This document shows positions 1 through 8,309 of a stretch of 33,693 nucleotides of DNA, one piece after another. Numbering within the stretch: position 1 is the first letter of the stretch; each line of letters starts with the position of its first letter. The position numbers and the translations under genes are program-made. Under the pieces are notes generated by a model. It had not been told where the DNA came from, made no database searches, and was given only the letters and a program-made list of their open reading frames with translations. This stretch comes from CAZPZZ01 sp964591245 (GTDB lineage Bacteria; Acidobacteriota; Vicinamibacteria; Vicinamibacterales; UBA8438), in the NCBI GenBank assembly GCA_964591245.1, contig CAZPZZ010000034.1, positions 1 through 33,693 on the forward strand. The letters run 5' to 3'.

Positions 1-2
1 CC

Positions 3-722
3 TTACATCCTTGGCGGGTGTCCTCTCGACAAGCTGGCGAGATCCAGGAAAGTCTTCGGAACCAGCTTCGCCTCGAACCGTTGCCGTTTCCCCGACGCCT
101 TGTTGCCGCGGCGGACGTGGCATACTCACAATATACGCATCGTATGTACGCAGCGGTTGTCGTCGTCGCGTGGCCCTCGTGTGACATCGTGGATACAGTG
201 AGTGTCGTTCGCCGGGCCACGTTTCCCTATGTTCCCGGTCTTCTGTCCTTTCGTGAGGTGCCCCCGCTGCTGGCTGCGTTTGCGCGCCTGCGGTGCGTGC
301 CGGACGTGGTGGTTTTTGATGGTCAGGGGCTCGCGCACCCGCGGGGGTTTGGTCTGGCTTGCCATGCTGGATTGCTCTTGGATATTCCGTCGGTGGGCTG
401 CGCCAAGAGTAGGTTGATCGGCACGCACGACGAGGTTGGAGCGCAGAAAGGATCGGCGACCGCTCTCCGTGTGAAGGGAGAGACCGTCGGGGCAGTGGTG
501 CGGACTCGAACGCGCGTCAAACCTGTGTTTGTGTCGCCGGGGCACCGGGCGGACGTTCGGTCGGCGGTCAACCTTGTGATCGCCCTTGCTACTCGTTTTC
601 GCTTACCGGATCCACAGCGATTCGCACATCAGGCGACGGTGCGGCGTTATCAGCGTGACCGGGATCGTGGCCGACCGGCCGAGACAGACCGGAGATACCG
701 AAACTTCATCCCAAGACGTTGA
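3..722 (+). CDS. nfi: Endonuclease V, 5' end outside window
   Basis: Endonuclease V cuts DNA one phosphodiester 3' of deaminated bases (inosine, and others) to start alternative excision repair. The visible protein has the family landmarks in order: an AAADVAY strand carrying the first catalytic Asp, the DGQGLAHPRGFG segment with the second Asp and its His, the GCAKSRL strand, and the SPGHRADVRSA segment near the C-terminus. A GTG at 18 could serve as start, but the frame is open back to the window edge and reads HPWRVSSRQA, which resembles the usual N-terminus (HPW followed by an E/Q-rich helix), so the true start most likely lies upstream. The C-terminal tail is very basic (RRYQRDRDRGR). 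It converges on the VWA gene, 63 bp away. Confidence 0.9.
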   Translation, partial: LHPWRVSSRQAGEIQESLRNQLRLEPLPFPRRLVAAADVAYSQYTHRMYAAVVVVAWPSCDIVDTVSVVRRATFPYVPGLLSFREVPPLLAAFARLRCVPDVVVFDGQGLAHPRGFGLACHAGLLLDIPSVGCAKSRLIGTHDEVGAQKGSATALRVKGETVGAVVRTRTRVKPVFVSPGHRADVRSAVNLVIALATRFRLPDPQRFAHQATVRRYQRDRDRGRPAETDRRYRNFIPRR

Positions 723-785
723 GTCGGGAGCCGCCCCGCCGTACAGGGGTGGGCAGCGGCGGCCCCGTGCTTGATCAAGGTGCTC

Positions 786-1703
786 CTAGGGAACGTTGCC
801 GTCGATTGTCGGTAGGAGGCTGAGGCCTTCGCGTGTCGAGCCGACCGAGATGCCTGGCTGAGCCGAGACATTGTCAGGAGGGCGATAGGTGACCAGGTAC
901 TGGTTCATGACCAGCGCATGCTTCTGGGCGATGGTCTCGCCTAAAGCCGGTAGTAGGGTGCGAAAATTTGCAGGCATGTCCAACACCTCGTAGGTGCCGC
1001 GAGTAAGCTCGGCGGCATACGTCCCCACCTGTTCCTGACGCGTGCCTTCATTGCCGTGCGAGAGCACGCGTGTGTGCACCGTGGCGGCGGTCTCGGTGAG
1101 ACGCTGCATGGCCGCGTCGAAGTTTTCCTGGTCGCCTTCGCTGCCGTCTGGGCCGTCGCCTGAGACGATCACGATGACCGGAAAGTATTCGTCTCGATCG
1201 TCAGCCAGTCGTTCGGCTTCCTCTCCAAGCCCATCCAGAAATGCGGAGGCACTGGACTCATCGTCGAGTTCGTCGATGGCACTGATTAGATCACCGCGAT
1301 CGTCCGTGTGGTCCTGGGCCCACTCAGCTTCACCGGCGAGGGTGAGAATGCCGACCTCTACGTCTTCGGGGATGACGGCAAGCATCGCCTTGAGCCCTTC
1401 GCGCATGTCCTCTATCCCGTCAGAGGCGCCTTCACTGTTGTCGACCAGAATCGTCAGCTGTACAGGCCATTCGAGCGAATCCATATCTCGGATGTCTGCA
1501 TCCTCGCCATCCCATTGCACGACGACCTCATCGTCTTCTAGATCGGTGACTGGCATACCGTTCGCGTCGGTAACGCTCAGAAATAGTTGATATTCCTGGG
1601 CTTGGACGACCTGGCTGGCGACCCAGGGGCCACCCAGCATCACCAGACTGAGGGTGAGAACTGCGGTGAGCACGGGTCGAAACCGAGCAGTGATTGTGCG
1701 CAT
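786..1703 (-). CDS. Secreted VWA-domain protein (VWFA-related acidobacterial type)
   Basis: A 305-residue exported protein. Residues 1 to about 36 form a signal peptide (basic MRTITARFRP, hydrophobic stretch, QAQ before the mature part). Residues 37-75 hold a strand-rich segment with the pattern xDANGxPVTDLEDDEV, typical of the N-terminal part of VWFA-related acidobacterial proteins, followed by a von Willebrand factor A fold (LTILVDNSEG near residue 84, VIVIVSGDGPDG further on). The metal site is degenerate: the usual DxSxS reads DNSEG. The first in-frame ATG is 44 codons upstream, but the ATG at 1703 is preferred because GGAGG lies 10 nt upstream and the signal peptide begins there. VWA domains commonly mediate protein-protein contacts; no partner is evident here. 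It is divergent from the MFS gene, with 276 bp between the starts. Confidence 0.8.
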   Translation of the reverse strand: MRTITARFRPVLTAVLTLSLVMLGGPWVASQVVQAQEYQLFLSVTDANGMPVTDLEDDEVVVQWDGEDADIRDMDSLEWPVQLTILVDNSEGASDGIEDMREGLKAMLAVIPEDVEVGILTLAGEAEWAQDHTDDRGDLISAIDELDDESSASAFLDGLGEEAERLADDRDEYFPVIVIVSGDGPDGSEGDQENFDAAMQRLTETAATVHTRVLSHGNEGTRQEQVGTYAAELTRGTYEVLDMPANFRTLLPALGETIAQKHALVMNQYLVTYRPPDNVSAQPGISVGSTREGLSLLPTIDGNVP

Positions 1704-1979
1704 GTGCGAAGAGCCTCCACTCATTTCCTTCGGGGTCGATGCAAAGGACGGAATAGCGTGCGCGGCAACGGGTGTTCCCATGCAGCGCGCACGGAAAGCA
1801 GTCATTGTATGCGTTCGTTTGATGAGGTGCTGCATTTTTCTTTTTTCCGAGTGAGCCCTGTGCGCTGGTCTGAGCCGAAATCGCAGTGCTCCGATCGGTT
1901 ACGCTACCAAGCACCGCACCGCGACACCGGAGCGGCTTGGCATCCGGTTGTCGACGGGGCCATATGGGACGAGCCCGTG

Positions 1980-3308
1980 ATGAATCTTGCTCACGCTCCG
2001 TGGTATCGGCAGGTCAATGCTCAGCAGTGGCGAGCGTTTCTGGCCACATTCTTCGGTTGGCTGCTTGATGGTTTTGATTTCACCATCATGACCTTCATTC
2101 TGGTTGATATCCAGAACAGCTTCACGGTCGACGCGGCATTGGCAGGTGCACTCGGCACAGTAACGTTGCTGTTCCGTCTGGTGGGCGGACTGGGTGCTGG
2201 CATGATGGCAGACCGGTGGGGACGGAAGTTGCCGCTGATGTTGTCCATTCTCTGGTTCTCGTTGTTTGCGTTTCTGAGTGGCTTCTCTACGTCCTACGCG
2301 ATGTTGTTTGCGTTCCGGGCATTGTTCGGTATTGGCATGGGTGGTGAGTGGGCGGCGGGGATGCCGCTTGCGCTGGAACACTGGCCGACGCGACTTCGGG
2401 GGTTGGCGTCGGGTTTGTTGCAAGGAGGTTGGTATTGGGGATACATCTTGTCCGCGCTGACCTTTTCCTACGTGTATCCAATTTTTGAGACAGTACCTGA
2501 TCCGTTCAGTGATTCGGCCGCATCGACGCTTGGATGGAGGGTCATGTTCTGGACGGGGGTGATTCCCGCCCTGCTCGTGCTGTGGATTCGGACTGGAGTC
2601 CAGGAAAGCCCGGTCTGGCTCGAACACCGGCGTCAGCTTGAGAAGAGAGAGCATGCCGCCTTGGCCGACCGGGTATCGGTGGTGCGTCTCTTTCAGTCCG
2701 ATCTGCTGTGGGTCACCGTGCAGAGTTCCTTGTTGATCTCCGCCTTCATGTTCTCGTACTACTCTATTTCGTTCTGGTATCCCACGTTCCTCCGTGGTTT
2801 GGGAGTGGACCCACTCCGGTATGTGGTGGGGTTCAATGCCGGTGCGGTTGTCGGCATTGCCTTCTGGGGACGTATGTCCGAGGGCGTGCTCGGCCGCCGT
2901 GGTGCTGTCACGATGGCTGCCGTGATCGGCGTCGCGGTGGTTCCGCTCTTTTTGACGACGTCGAGCACCTTCTGGCTGTTGATTGGGGCGGGGCTGATGG
3001 GGGCCACGGGCGGTGGAATTTGGGGGATGGCTCCAGCATATTTGACGGAGCGATTTCCAACAGCGGTGCGTGGTGTGGGTCCCGGTTTGTCCTATCACGT
3101 GGGCGCCGCAGTCGGGTCGGCGACCCCGTTCGCACTGGGTCGTTTGCAAGACGGCGGTATGACGGTGGGCGGCGCGATGGCCTGGTGCATCGTGGCTGCA
3201 GGGGTGCTGGTGGCCGGCGTCGTCTGGCTCGGGCCGGAGACGAGAGGTCGGGACTTCAGCGCGTCGGACGATGTGTCGACCGAGTCTCAACCTCACCGCG
3301 GACAATGA
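1980..3308 (+). CDS. MFS transporter, carboxylate/sialic-acid-like (SHS/MHS type)
   Basis: A 442-residue major facilitator permease with about 12 hydrophobic helices. The first loop has the MFS motif A (ADRWGRKLPLM, about residues 77-87). Helix 4 carries RALFGIGMGGEWAAG followed by EHWPTRLRG, a signature of the metabolite:H+ and sialate:H+ symporter branches that also contain lactate (Jen1-like) and NanT-like carriers. The N-terminal WRAFLATFFGWLLDGFDF segment fits the same branch. The substrate cannot be deduced; a small organic acid is the best inference. The frame stays open further upstream, but the ATG at 1980 begins the family-like N-terminus. The stop codon overlaps a possible ATG at 3305 of the next gene, suggesting co-transcription with it. 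Confidence 0.85.
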   Translation: MNLAHAPWYRQVNAQQWRAFLATFFGWLLDGFDFTIMTFILVDIQNSFTVDAALAGALGTVTLLFRLVGGLGAGMMADRWGRKLPLMLSILWFSLFAFLSGFSTSYAMLFAFRALFGIGMGGEWAAGMPLALEHWPTRLRGLASGLLQGGWYWGYILSALTFSYVYPIFETVPDPFSDSAASTLGWRVMFWTGVIPALLVLWIRTGVQESPVWLEHRRQLEKREHAALADRVSVVRLFQSDLLWVTVQSSLLISAFMFSYYSISFWYPTFLRGLGVDPLRYVVGFNAGAVVGIAFWGRMSEGVLGRRGAVTMAAVIGVAVVPLFLTTSSTFWLLIGAGLMGATGGGIWGMAPAYLTERFPTAVRGVGPGLSYHVGAAVGSATPFALGRLQDGGMTVGGAMAWCIVAAGVLVAGVVWLGPETRGRDFSASDDVSTESQPHRGQ

Positions 3309-3322
3309 GGAGGTTATTGGTG

Positions 3323-3816
3323 ATGCGACAGCGGATGTGGCTGATGGGAATGATGTGTTTGGCGTCGCTTGTCGGGGGGGCGATGTCCAATATGTTCTTG
3401 ACGGAACGACTCGGTGCGCAGGGCGCGCAGGTGGTGACGGCGTCTCAGGTCAATATCGTCGATGGGGCGGGCCGCCTGCGTGCTGTGCTGGCCGGTGACG
3501 ATGAGCAAGGTCTTGCGTCGCTTGCATTCTTCGATCCCGACGGGCGCCGGCGGGCGACTCTGGGGTTGCAGCCAGACGGCACCCCGGCGCTGACCCTGAA
3601 TGACGAGGCGGGGACCGCGCGGTTCTCTGCCGGTGTGCGCGCGGAGGAGGCGACGGTTGTCGTCGGCCAAGAGGCGGCACGTCACGTATTGGTGGGGACC
3701 CTGGGCGGAACGCCGGTGGTCGGGTTGGTCGATGGCGGCCGGATGCGCCTTCAGGCGAACTTGGGGAGTGAAGGGGGGGAGCCGCAGGTCAGTTTTGTCA
3801 ATGGCGCCGGTCGGCG
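3323..3816 (+). CDS. Exported DxxGRxRA-repeat protein, truncated by assembly gap
   Basis: About 164 residues are visible before the N run. The start at 3323 is supported by GAGGAGG at 3307-3313, 9 nt upstream; an ATG at 3305 overlapping the MFS stop (ATGA) is the alternative. The N-terminus is a signal anchor or signal peptide (MWLMGMMCLASLVGG). The rest is a degenerate repeat of about 30 residues built on a D/G-x-x-GRxRAxLG pattern alternating with L/A-rich strands: DGAGRLRAVLAG, DPDGRRRATLGL, then DEAGTARFSAGV. Such repeats are frequent in uncharacterised acidobacterial exported proteins and probably form a repetitive beta structure. If the gap is really 100 bases the frame ends at the TGA at 3926-3928, but 100 N is a conventional filler, so the true C-terminus is unknown. 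Function unknown. Confidence 0.7.
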
Positions 3817-3916
3817 NNNNNNNNNNNNNNNNNNNNNNNNNNNNNNNNNNNNNNNNNNNNNNNNNNNNNNNNNNNNNNNNNNNNNNNNNNNNNNNNNNNN
3901 NNNNNNNNNNNNNNNN
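3817..3916. other. Assembly gap of 100 N
   Basis: Exactly 100 undetermined bases lie inside the repeat-protein gene. A run of this length is the usual placeholder for a scaffold gap of unknown size, so the spacing between the repeat protein and the dienelactone hydrolase gene, and any gene lost in between, cannot be judged. Confidence 0.95.
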
Positions 3917-3948
3917 TATTCAGGCTGAGGCAGGCGCGGAGGAATGTG

Positions 3949-4629
3949 ATGTCTGGAGTGATGATCGAGTTTCCAGTCAATGGCACGTCGGGGCGCGGCT
4001 ATCTGTCCGTGCCCGCATCAGGTCAGGGACCTGCCGTCATCGTGTTACAGGAGTGGTGGGGGCTCGTTGATCACATCAAGACGGTGGCTGACCGTTTCGC
4101 GAGCGAAGGTTTCGTGGCGCTGGCACCGGATATGTACCATGGCGCGTCCGCGACCAGTCCCGATGACGCCGGTAAGCTCATGATGGCGTTGGACATTGAT
4201 CGGGTGGAGCGGGATCTTCGAGGGGCGATTCAGTACCTGCTGGCGCATGATGCCGTGAGTAGCGAGACGGTAGGAACTGTCGGATTCTGCATGGGCGGAC
4301 AGCTGTCGCTCTACGCGGCGTGTGAGAATCCATCGGTCGGGGCATGTGTTGTGTTCTATGGCATTCACCCCAATGTCCAACCCAAGCTCTCTGCACTGAA
4401 GGCTCCCGTTCTCGGATTCTTCGCCGAGCGAGATGATTTTGTGCCGCCCAAGGCAGTCCATCAGCTCGAGGCAGCGTTAAAGGAGGCCGGTCAAACAGTT
4501 GATTTCACGATCTGTGAGGGAGCCGACCACGCATTCTTCAACGACACCCGTGCCGAGGTTTACGACGAAGCGCACGCGGCAACGTGTTGGTCGCGCATGC
4601 TGAGTTTTTACCGGGAACATGTCCGATAG
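3949..4629 (+). CDS. Dienelactone hydrolase family protein
   Basis: A 226-residue alpha/beta hydrolase of the dienelactone hydrolase family, the typical length. The catalytic triad is recognisable: Cys114 in the nucleophile elbow VGFCMGGQ, Asp162 or Asp163 in FFAERDDFVPP, and His194 in EGADHAFFND; Glu35 in LQEWWG matches the conserved Glu that interacts with the Cys in this family. Characterised members open dienelactone rings in chloroaromatic degradation, but many genomic homologues have other or unknown esterase substrates, and no aromatic pathway genes are near. The ATG at 3949 is chosen because GCGGAGGA ends 5 nt upstream; a GTG at 3946 is the alternative. Cytoplasmic, no signal peptide. 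The last 11 bases overlap the next small gene. Confidence 0.88.
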   Translation: MSGVMIEFPVNGTSGRGYLSVPASGQGPAVIVLQEWWGLVDHIKTVADRFASEGFVALAPDMYHGASATSPDDAGKLMMALDIDRVERDLRGAIQYLLAHDAVSSETVGTVGFCMGGQLSLYAACENPSVGACVVFYGIHPNVQPKLSALKAPVLGFFAERDDFVPPKAVHQLEAALKEAGQTVDFTICEGADHAFFNDTRAEVYDEAHAATCWSRMLSFYREHVR

Positions 4630-4828
4630 TGGTGTGTGGGTGTGGTTGTCGCGCCTGAAGTCTTGGCAGCTGTTTCTGGCTGCGCTGCTGCTGTTTCTGG
4701 GTGACGTGGTCATCCCGGATCCCATTCCGTTCATCGATGAAGCATTGCTCGGCGTCATGACGTTGCTGCTAACCCGCTGGAAACGTCGGCGCGAACCGAT
4801 TCCGCCCTCTTCGGGCAAGAGAGACTGA
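4619..4828 (+). CDS. Small membrane protein with PDPIPFIDE motif
   Basis: A 69-residue protein: a hydrophobic helix (about residues 17-31, LFLAALLLFLGDVVI), a short polar loop with PDPIPFIDE, a second hydrophobic segment (ALLGVMTLLLT), and a basic tail WKRRREP. This looks like a re-entrant or two-helix membrane protein with the basic end in the cytoplasm. Small proteins with a (V/I)PDPIPFxDE motif occur in many Gram-negative genomes as uncharacterised families; I think it belongs to one of them (DUF6116-like) but cannot prove it. The ATG lies inside the 3' end of the dienelactone hydrolase gene in another frame, an 11-bp overlap that suggests translational coupling. Function unknown. Confidence 0.7.
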   Translation: MSDSGVWVWLSRLKSWQLFLAALLLFLGDVVIPDPIPFIDEALLGVMTLLLTRWKRRREPIPPSSGKRD

Positions 4829-4868
4829 ACCACGGGGCCGCTCAGTCCAGCCAGGTTTTCCAGATCCG

Positions 4869-4889
4869 GGTGGTGTCCCGTCGACCACC
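4869..4889. terminator. Possible bidirectional hairpin between convergent genes
   Basis: GGTGGT and ACCACC form a 6-bp stem with a 9-base loop in the 90-bp convergent gap between the small membrane protein and the HAD hydrolase gene. There is no U-tract, so intrinsic termination is uncertain; position is the main argument. Confidence 0.3.
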
Positions 4890-4918
4890 TCTTGGAGGCG
4901 CGGGGCGAGGCGCGGTGT

Positions 4919-5539
4919 TTACCTCAGCAGCGAGTCCAGTTCGGAGAGCGCGGTGTCTGGATCGGTAACCTTGATGGTGGTCATGCCCATTGTGCGAGCC
5001 GGTTTCAGGTTACTTCCCAGGTCGTCAAGGAAAACAGCGCCGGCGGGCGTGATGCCCAATGTACGGCACACGAATTCGTAAATTCGGAGTTCCGGTTTAC
5101 GCATGCCGATGTGAAATGATTCCACGAACGCGTCGAAGAGCGGTCGTAGCTGATCCATGCGGTCGGTGCGGCCTGGCATGTCCCATGCGTTGGTGAGTGC
5201 CGCGACTTTGAGCCCGCGCGAGCGAAGATTCTGGAGCGCGTTGAGCATTGAAGGACGAGGAGTGGTTGCCTCTTCAATGCGAGCCAGGAGTTCCGCGCCG
5301 TCAACGGCGTATCCGGCTCGACCAGCTTCCTCTGAGAATGTCGTGGCGAAGGCGCTGGCGGTGAGTTCCCCTCGTTCGAGCCGCGCCCAAGCGCCGTCGG
5401 TGCCTCCCTCGGTAACCAGACGGGCAATGAGCTGATGGGGTAGTCCGATGTCAGCCTCGTAGGCGGCAATGGCCGGGAGCGGCGAATCAAGGACGACGCC
5501 ACCCAGATCGAAGATGACGGTGTGCAACTGTTGGGGCAT
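4919..5539 (-). CDS. HAD-superfamily hydrolase (subfamily IA)
   Basis: A haloacid-dehalogenase-like phosphatase of 206 residues. All four HAD motifs are visible: motif I FDLGGVVLD (nucleophile Asp, with the Gly variant at the second Asp position that is common in the subfamily containing epoxide-hydrolase N-terminal domains), motif II LTN, motif III Lys in RKPELRIY, and motif IV VFLDDLGSN. The helical cap between motifs I and II is the C1 alpha type. The substrate is unknown; phosphoglycolate-, haloacid- or nucleotide-type phosphatases share this layout. The frame also has an ATG at 5614, which would abut the aroC start directly; the ATG at 5539 is preferred because the motif I strand begins a few residues later, although neither start has a strong ribosome binding site. 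Confidence 0.82.
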   Translation of the reverse strand: MPQQLHTVIFDLGGVVLDSPLPAIAAYEADIGLPHQLIARLVTEGGTDGAWARLERGELTASAFATTFSEEAGRAGYAVDGAELLARIEEATTPRPSMLNALQNLRSRGLKVAALTNAWDMPGRTDRMDQLRPLFDAFVESFHIGMRKPELRIYEFVCRTLGITPAGAVFLDDLGSNLKPARTMGMTTIKVTDPDTALSELDSLLR

Positions 5540-5614
5540 CGGTAAGCTGCGCAGGATGGTACCACCCTTGGTGGTGAATCCATCTCTGGCCTTTTGATGA
5601 CGTAAGATCTTCAT

Positions 5615-6733
5615 GTGCCAGGAAATTCCTTCGGTCAGCGCTTTCGCATTACGACGGCGGGTGAATCACATGGTCCAGGTAATGTGGTCATTATCGATGG
5701 GTGTCCTGCGGGGCTGCCGTTGACAGAGGCGGACCTGTTGGAGGACCTTGCTCGCCGACGGCCCGGACAGAGCCGGATCGTGACGGCTCGGGATGAACCA
5801 GATTATCCCGAGATTCTTGCCGGTGTCTTTGATGGGCACACGACCGGCACGAGCATCGCGATTCTGATTCGTAATACGGATCAACGCAGCCGGGATTACG
5901 GGGAGATTAAAGATAAGTACCGACCAGGGCACGCGGACTTCACCTATGACGCGAAGTACGGGCGGCGCGACTATCGGGGCGGCGGACGTTCGAGCGCGCG
6001 TGAGACGACCGTACGGGTGGCGGCGGGCGTCGTGGCGAAGAAAATCATTGGAACGGCGTTCGGTGGGCAGGTTCTCGCATACGTCAGACAGGTCGGGCAT
6101 GTGGTCGCGGAACTGTCTGATCCAGGTTCGTTGACGCTTGAACAGGTCGAGCGGCTGCCTGACGGCACTCCGAACATTGTCCGGTGTCCGGATCCGGCAC
6201 GAGCCGCTGACATGGTTGCTTTGATCGAAGAGGCTCGTGCGGCCAAAGACTCAATCGGCGGAGTGGCCGAAATCGTGGCGACCGGGGTGCCGGCCGGACT
6301 CGGTGAGCCGGTCTTTGACAAGCTCAAGGCTGACCTGGGCCATGCGCTATTCAGCTTGCCGGCGGTGCTCGGGGTGGAGTTTGGTGTCGGCTTTGGTTGC
6401 GCGCAACTCCACGGCAGCGAGAATAATGACCTGTTCTACGCGACTGGCACTGCCGAACCACAGATCGCGACGCGGTCGAATCGGCATGGTGGCATATTGG
6501 GTGGCATCTCCAGTGGTATGCCGATCGTGGTACGAGCGGCCGTGAAGCCGACCAGTAGTTTGCCACAGGAGCAAGAGACGGTTACGAGCGTCGGTGAGCC
6601 AACCACAATCAGCACGAAGGGACGCCACGATCCGTGCCTGCTACCCCGGTTTATCCCGATGGGAGAGGCGATGGTTGCCATTGTCCTTGCCGATCATTGG
6701 TTGCGGTGGCAGGGTGGGAAGTGGCAAGCCTGA
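5615..6733 (+). CDS. aroC: Chorismate synthase
   Basis: Chorismate synthase catalyses the last shikimate-pathway step, the 1,4-elimination of phosphate from EPSP to chorismate using reduced FMN. At 372 residues it is the usual length. Signatures in order: GNSFGQRFRITTAGESHGPG at the N-terminus, RRPGQSR, YRPGHADFTY, YGRRDYRGGGRSSARET, NRHGGILGGISSGMP, and GRHDPCLLPRFIPMGE near the end. Start is a GTG giving the canonical (M)xGNSFGQ N-terminus; an ATG two bases upstream is out of frame. No strong ribosome binding site is visible. It is divergent from the HAD gene, so its promoter must lie in, or overlap, the upstream region of that gene. No other aro genes are adjacent. Confidence 0.95.
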   Translation: MPGNSFGQRFRITTAGESHGPGNVVIIDGCPAGLPLTEADLLEDLARRRPGQSRIVTARDEPDYPEILAGVFDGHTTGTSIAILIRNTDQRSRDYGEIKDKYRPGHADFTYDAKYGRRDYRGGGRSSARETTVRVAAGVVAKKIIGTAFGGQVLAYVRQVGHVVAELSDPGSLTLEQVERLPDGTPNIVRCPDPARAADMVALIEEARAAKDSIGGVAEIVATGVPAGLGEPVFDKLKADLGHALFSLPAVLGVEFGVGFGCAQLHGSENNDLFYATGTAEPQIATRSNRHGGILGGISSGMPIVVRAAVKPTSSLPQEQETVTSVGEPTTISTKGRHDPCLLPRFIPMGEAMVAIVLADHWLRWQGGKWQA

Positions 6734-6857
6734 AGCGCCAACGTCCGTGACATGTTGTTCGTCGGCATAATCACTCTCTTTTCCCTGATGGGAACAGGAC
6801 TCAAGACAGCTGGCTCTTCCCGTGGCCAGTTGATCCTGAACGTGTCGGTGTAGCGCG

Positions 6858-8058
6858 ATGACACTGCGGACGATTGTCTTCTGGTTGCATCTGCTCATTG
6901 GCATTTCGGCGGGACTTGTCGTGTTGCTGATGTCGGTGACCGGGGTCATGCTCACGTATGAGTTACAGCTCAACCGCTGGGCCCTGCGTGAGTATCGGTC
7001 GGCCCCAGTGCAGGAAGGGCGGCACCTCTCGATAGAGACCCTACTGGAGCGTGTTGTGGCTTCTGAACCACGAGCGATGCCGGTGACGGTCACGTGGTTG
7101 GCCGACCCATTGGAGCCCGTTGAGATCGGCTTGGAGCGGGGCGGCGCGTTATTCGTGGATCGTTATTCTGGAGTCGTGCGCGGTAACGGCAACACCTGGG
7201 TCAGGTCCTTTCTCCGCCAGGTCATGTATTGGCATCGCTGGCTGGCCATGGATGGCGACTATCGTCTGTTTGGTCGCACCCTGACTGCACTGGCCAACAT
7301 GGGATTGCTGTGCCTCGCGATGACGGGCGTGTATCTCTGGTGGCCGCGAAGTCGGGGGTGGGGGCTGCTGAGAAAGTGTGTCCGGTTCCGCTCCGGGCTA
7401 CGTGGGAAGGCTCGGGATTTTCATTGGCACGAGTTCATTGGCGGTTGGGTGGTCGTGCCCCTGTTGGTGATTGCGTTCAGTGGAGCCGCCGTGTCGTATC
7501 GTTGGGTCGGCAATCTCGTGCACTGGTTGGTAGGCGAGTCCCCTCCGGCGATCGCGTCCACGGTTCCGGCTGGCGACGATGGGGCGTGGGGTGAGAGGGT
7601 AGGGGAGCCCAGCGACTACGCGACGTTGGTGGAGCGCGCCGTGGAGAGTGAGGGAGACTGGCGAGCTGNNNNNNNNNNCCCCTTCCCCGGGGTCCGCCGG
7701 GGGGGGGTTGCGCGCGGGGGGGGGGGAGAGAGACTGGCGAGCCGTTACCCTTCAGCTTCCGGAGACCGATTTCGCGCCCGTGACGATTGCCGTGGACCGT
7801 GGCAATGGTCGCCAGCCTTCGCTGCAGCACGAGGTCACGCTGGATCGATTTACTGGAGACGTCTTGTCTCGTGGAGGATATGACACATTTTCTCCTGGGT
7901 TCAAGATCCGCCGGTGGCTACGGTTTGCCCATACGGGAGAGGTGTACGGCATCGTGGGCCAGACGGTCGCAGGTCTGGCATCTGCAGGGGCCTGTGTGTT
8001 GGTCTGGACTGGACTGTCATTGTCGTGGCGTCGTTTTTTCAGATCCGCTGTCAAGTAG
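6858..8058 (+). CDS. PepSY-associated TM protein, intact gene split by an assembly artefact
   Basis: This is an inner-membrane protein of the PepSY-TM / iron-regulated membrane protein family, whose characterised relatives act in ferric siderophore uptake or reduction. Four helices are visible: TIVFWLHLLIGISAGL with the family His; LTALANMGLLCLAMTGVYLWW preceded by MYWHRWL; GGWVVVPLLVIAFSGAAVSYRW; and IVGQTVAGLASAGACVLVWTGL preceded by RFAHTGEVYG. The loop between helices 3 and 4 contains 10 N (7669-7678) and a G-run-rich stretch. The same 13 bases occur on both sides (7654-7666 and 7730-7742) in the same codon phase; joining the copies restores an uninterrupted reading frame of about 374 residues (EGDWRA continuing into VTLQLPETD). 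So I call the gene functional, with an assembly error. It lies upstream of bfr, in keeping with an iron theme. Confidence 0.8.
7667..7729. other. Sequencing/assembly artefact: 10-N gap plus spurious G-rich stretch
   Basis: Ten N (7669-7678) are followed by C4TTC4 and three long G runs, unlike any neighbouring sequence. The block sits between two copies of the 13-mer GAGACTGGCGAGC and disrupts an otherwise continuous PepSY reading frame, so it probably reflects low-quality read ends flanking an unclosed overlap. Confidence 0.8.
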
Positions 8059-8309
8059 AATGGAAGTCTGTCACCGGGAAGCGTTGGGGGCAGGTGGCGG
8101 AAGTAACTTCGTGTTGGTTTCCCGGCGTTTGTAGCCTGTGGTGTCTGGTTCGTTGCACCGCAACGGGAGGGTACGGCCGGGTTACGGCTGAGCACGACAT
8201 GGCGCGAGAAGGTTTCGTCCGCACAGTGTGTGCCGGGGTGCTGTAGGGGCTGACGGTGTGCGTAGACGGTACCGAGGGTTGCGAGCCGTAACGAGTCAGG
8301 AGGGACGTG

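Noticed and set aside
126..545. 139-codon minus-strand frame inside endonuclease V
   Set aside because: It is antisense to a well-supported gene, is rich in Arg, His and Pro, and has no recognisable domain; a shadow frame.
1899..3305. 468-codon minus-strand frame opposite the MFS gene
   Set aside because: Composition (His, Arg, Gln, Pro rich, no hydrophobic pattern) is that of an antisense shadow of a membrane protein gene.
7667..7729. Frameshifted pseudogene in the PepSY gene
   Set aside because: The repeated 13-mer on both sides in the same codon phase shows the break is an assembly problem, not a mutation.
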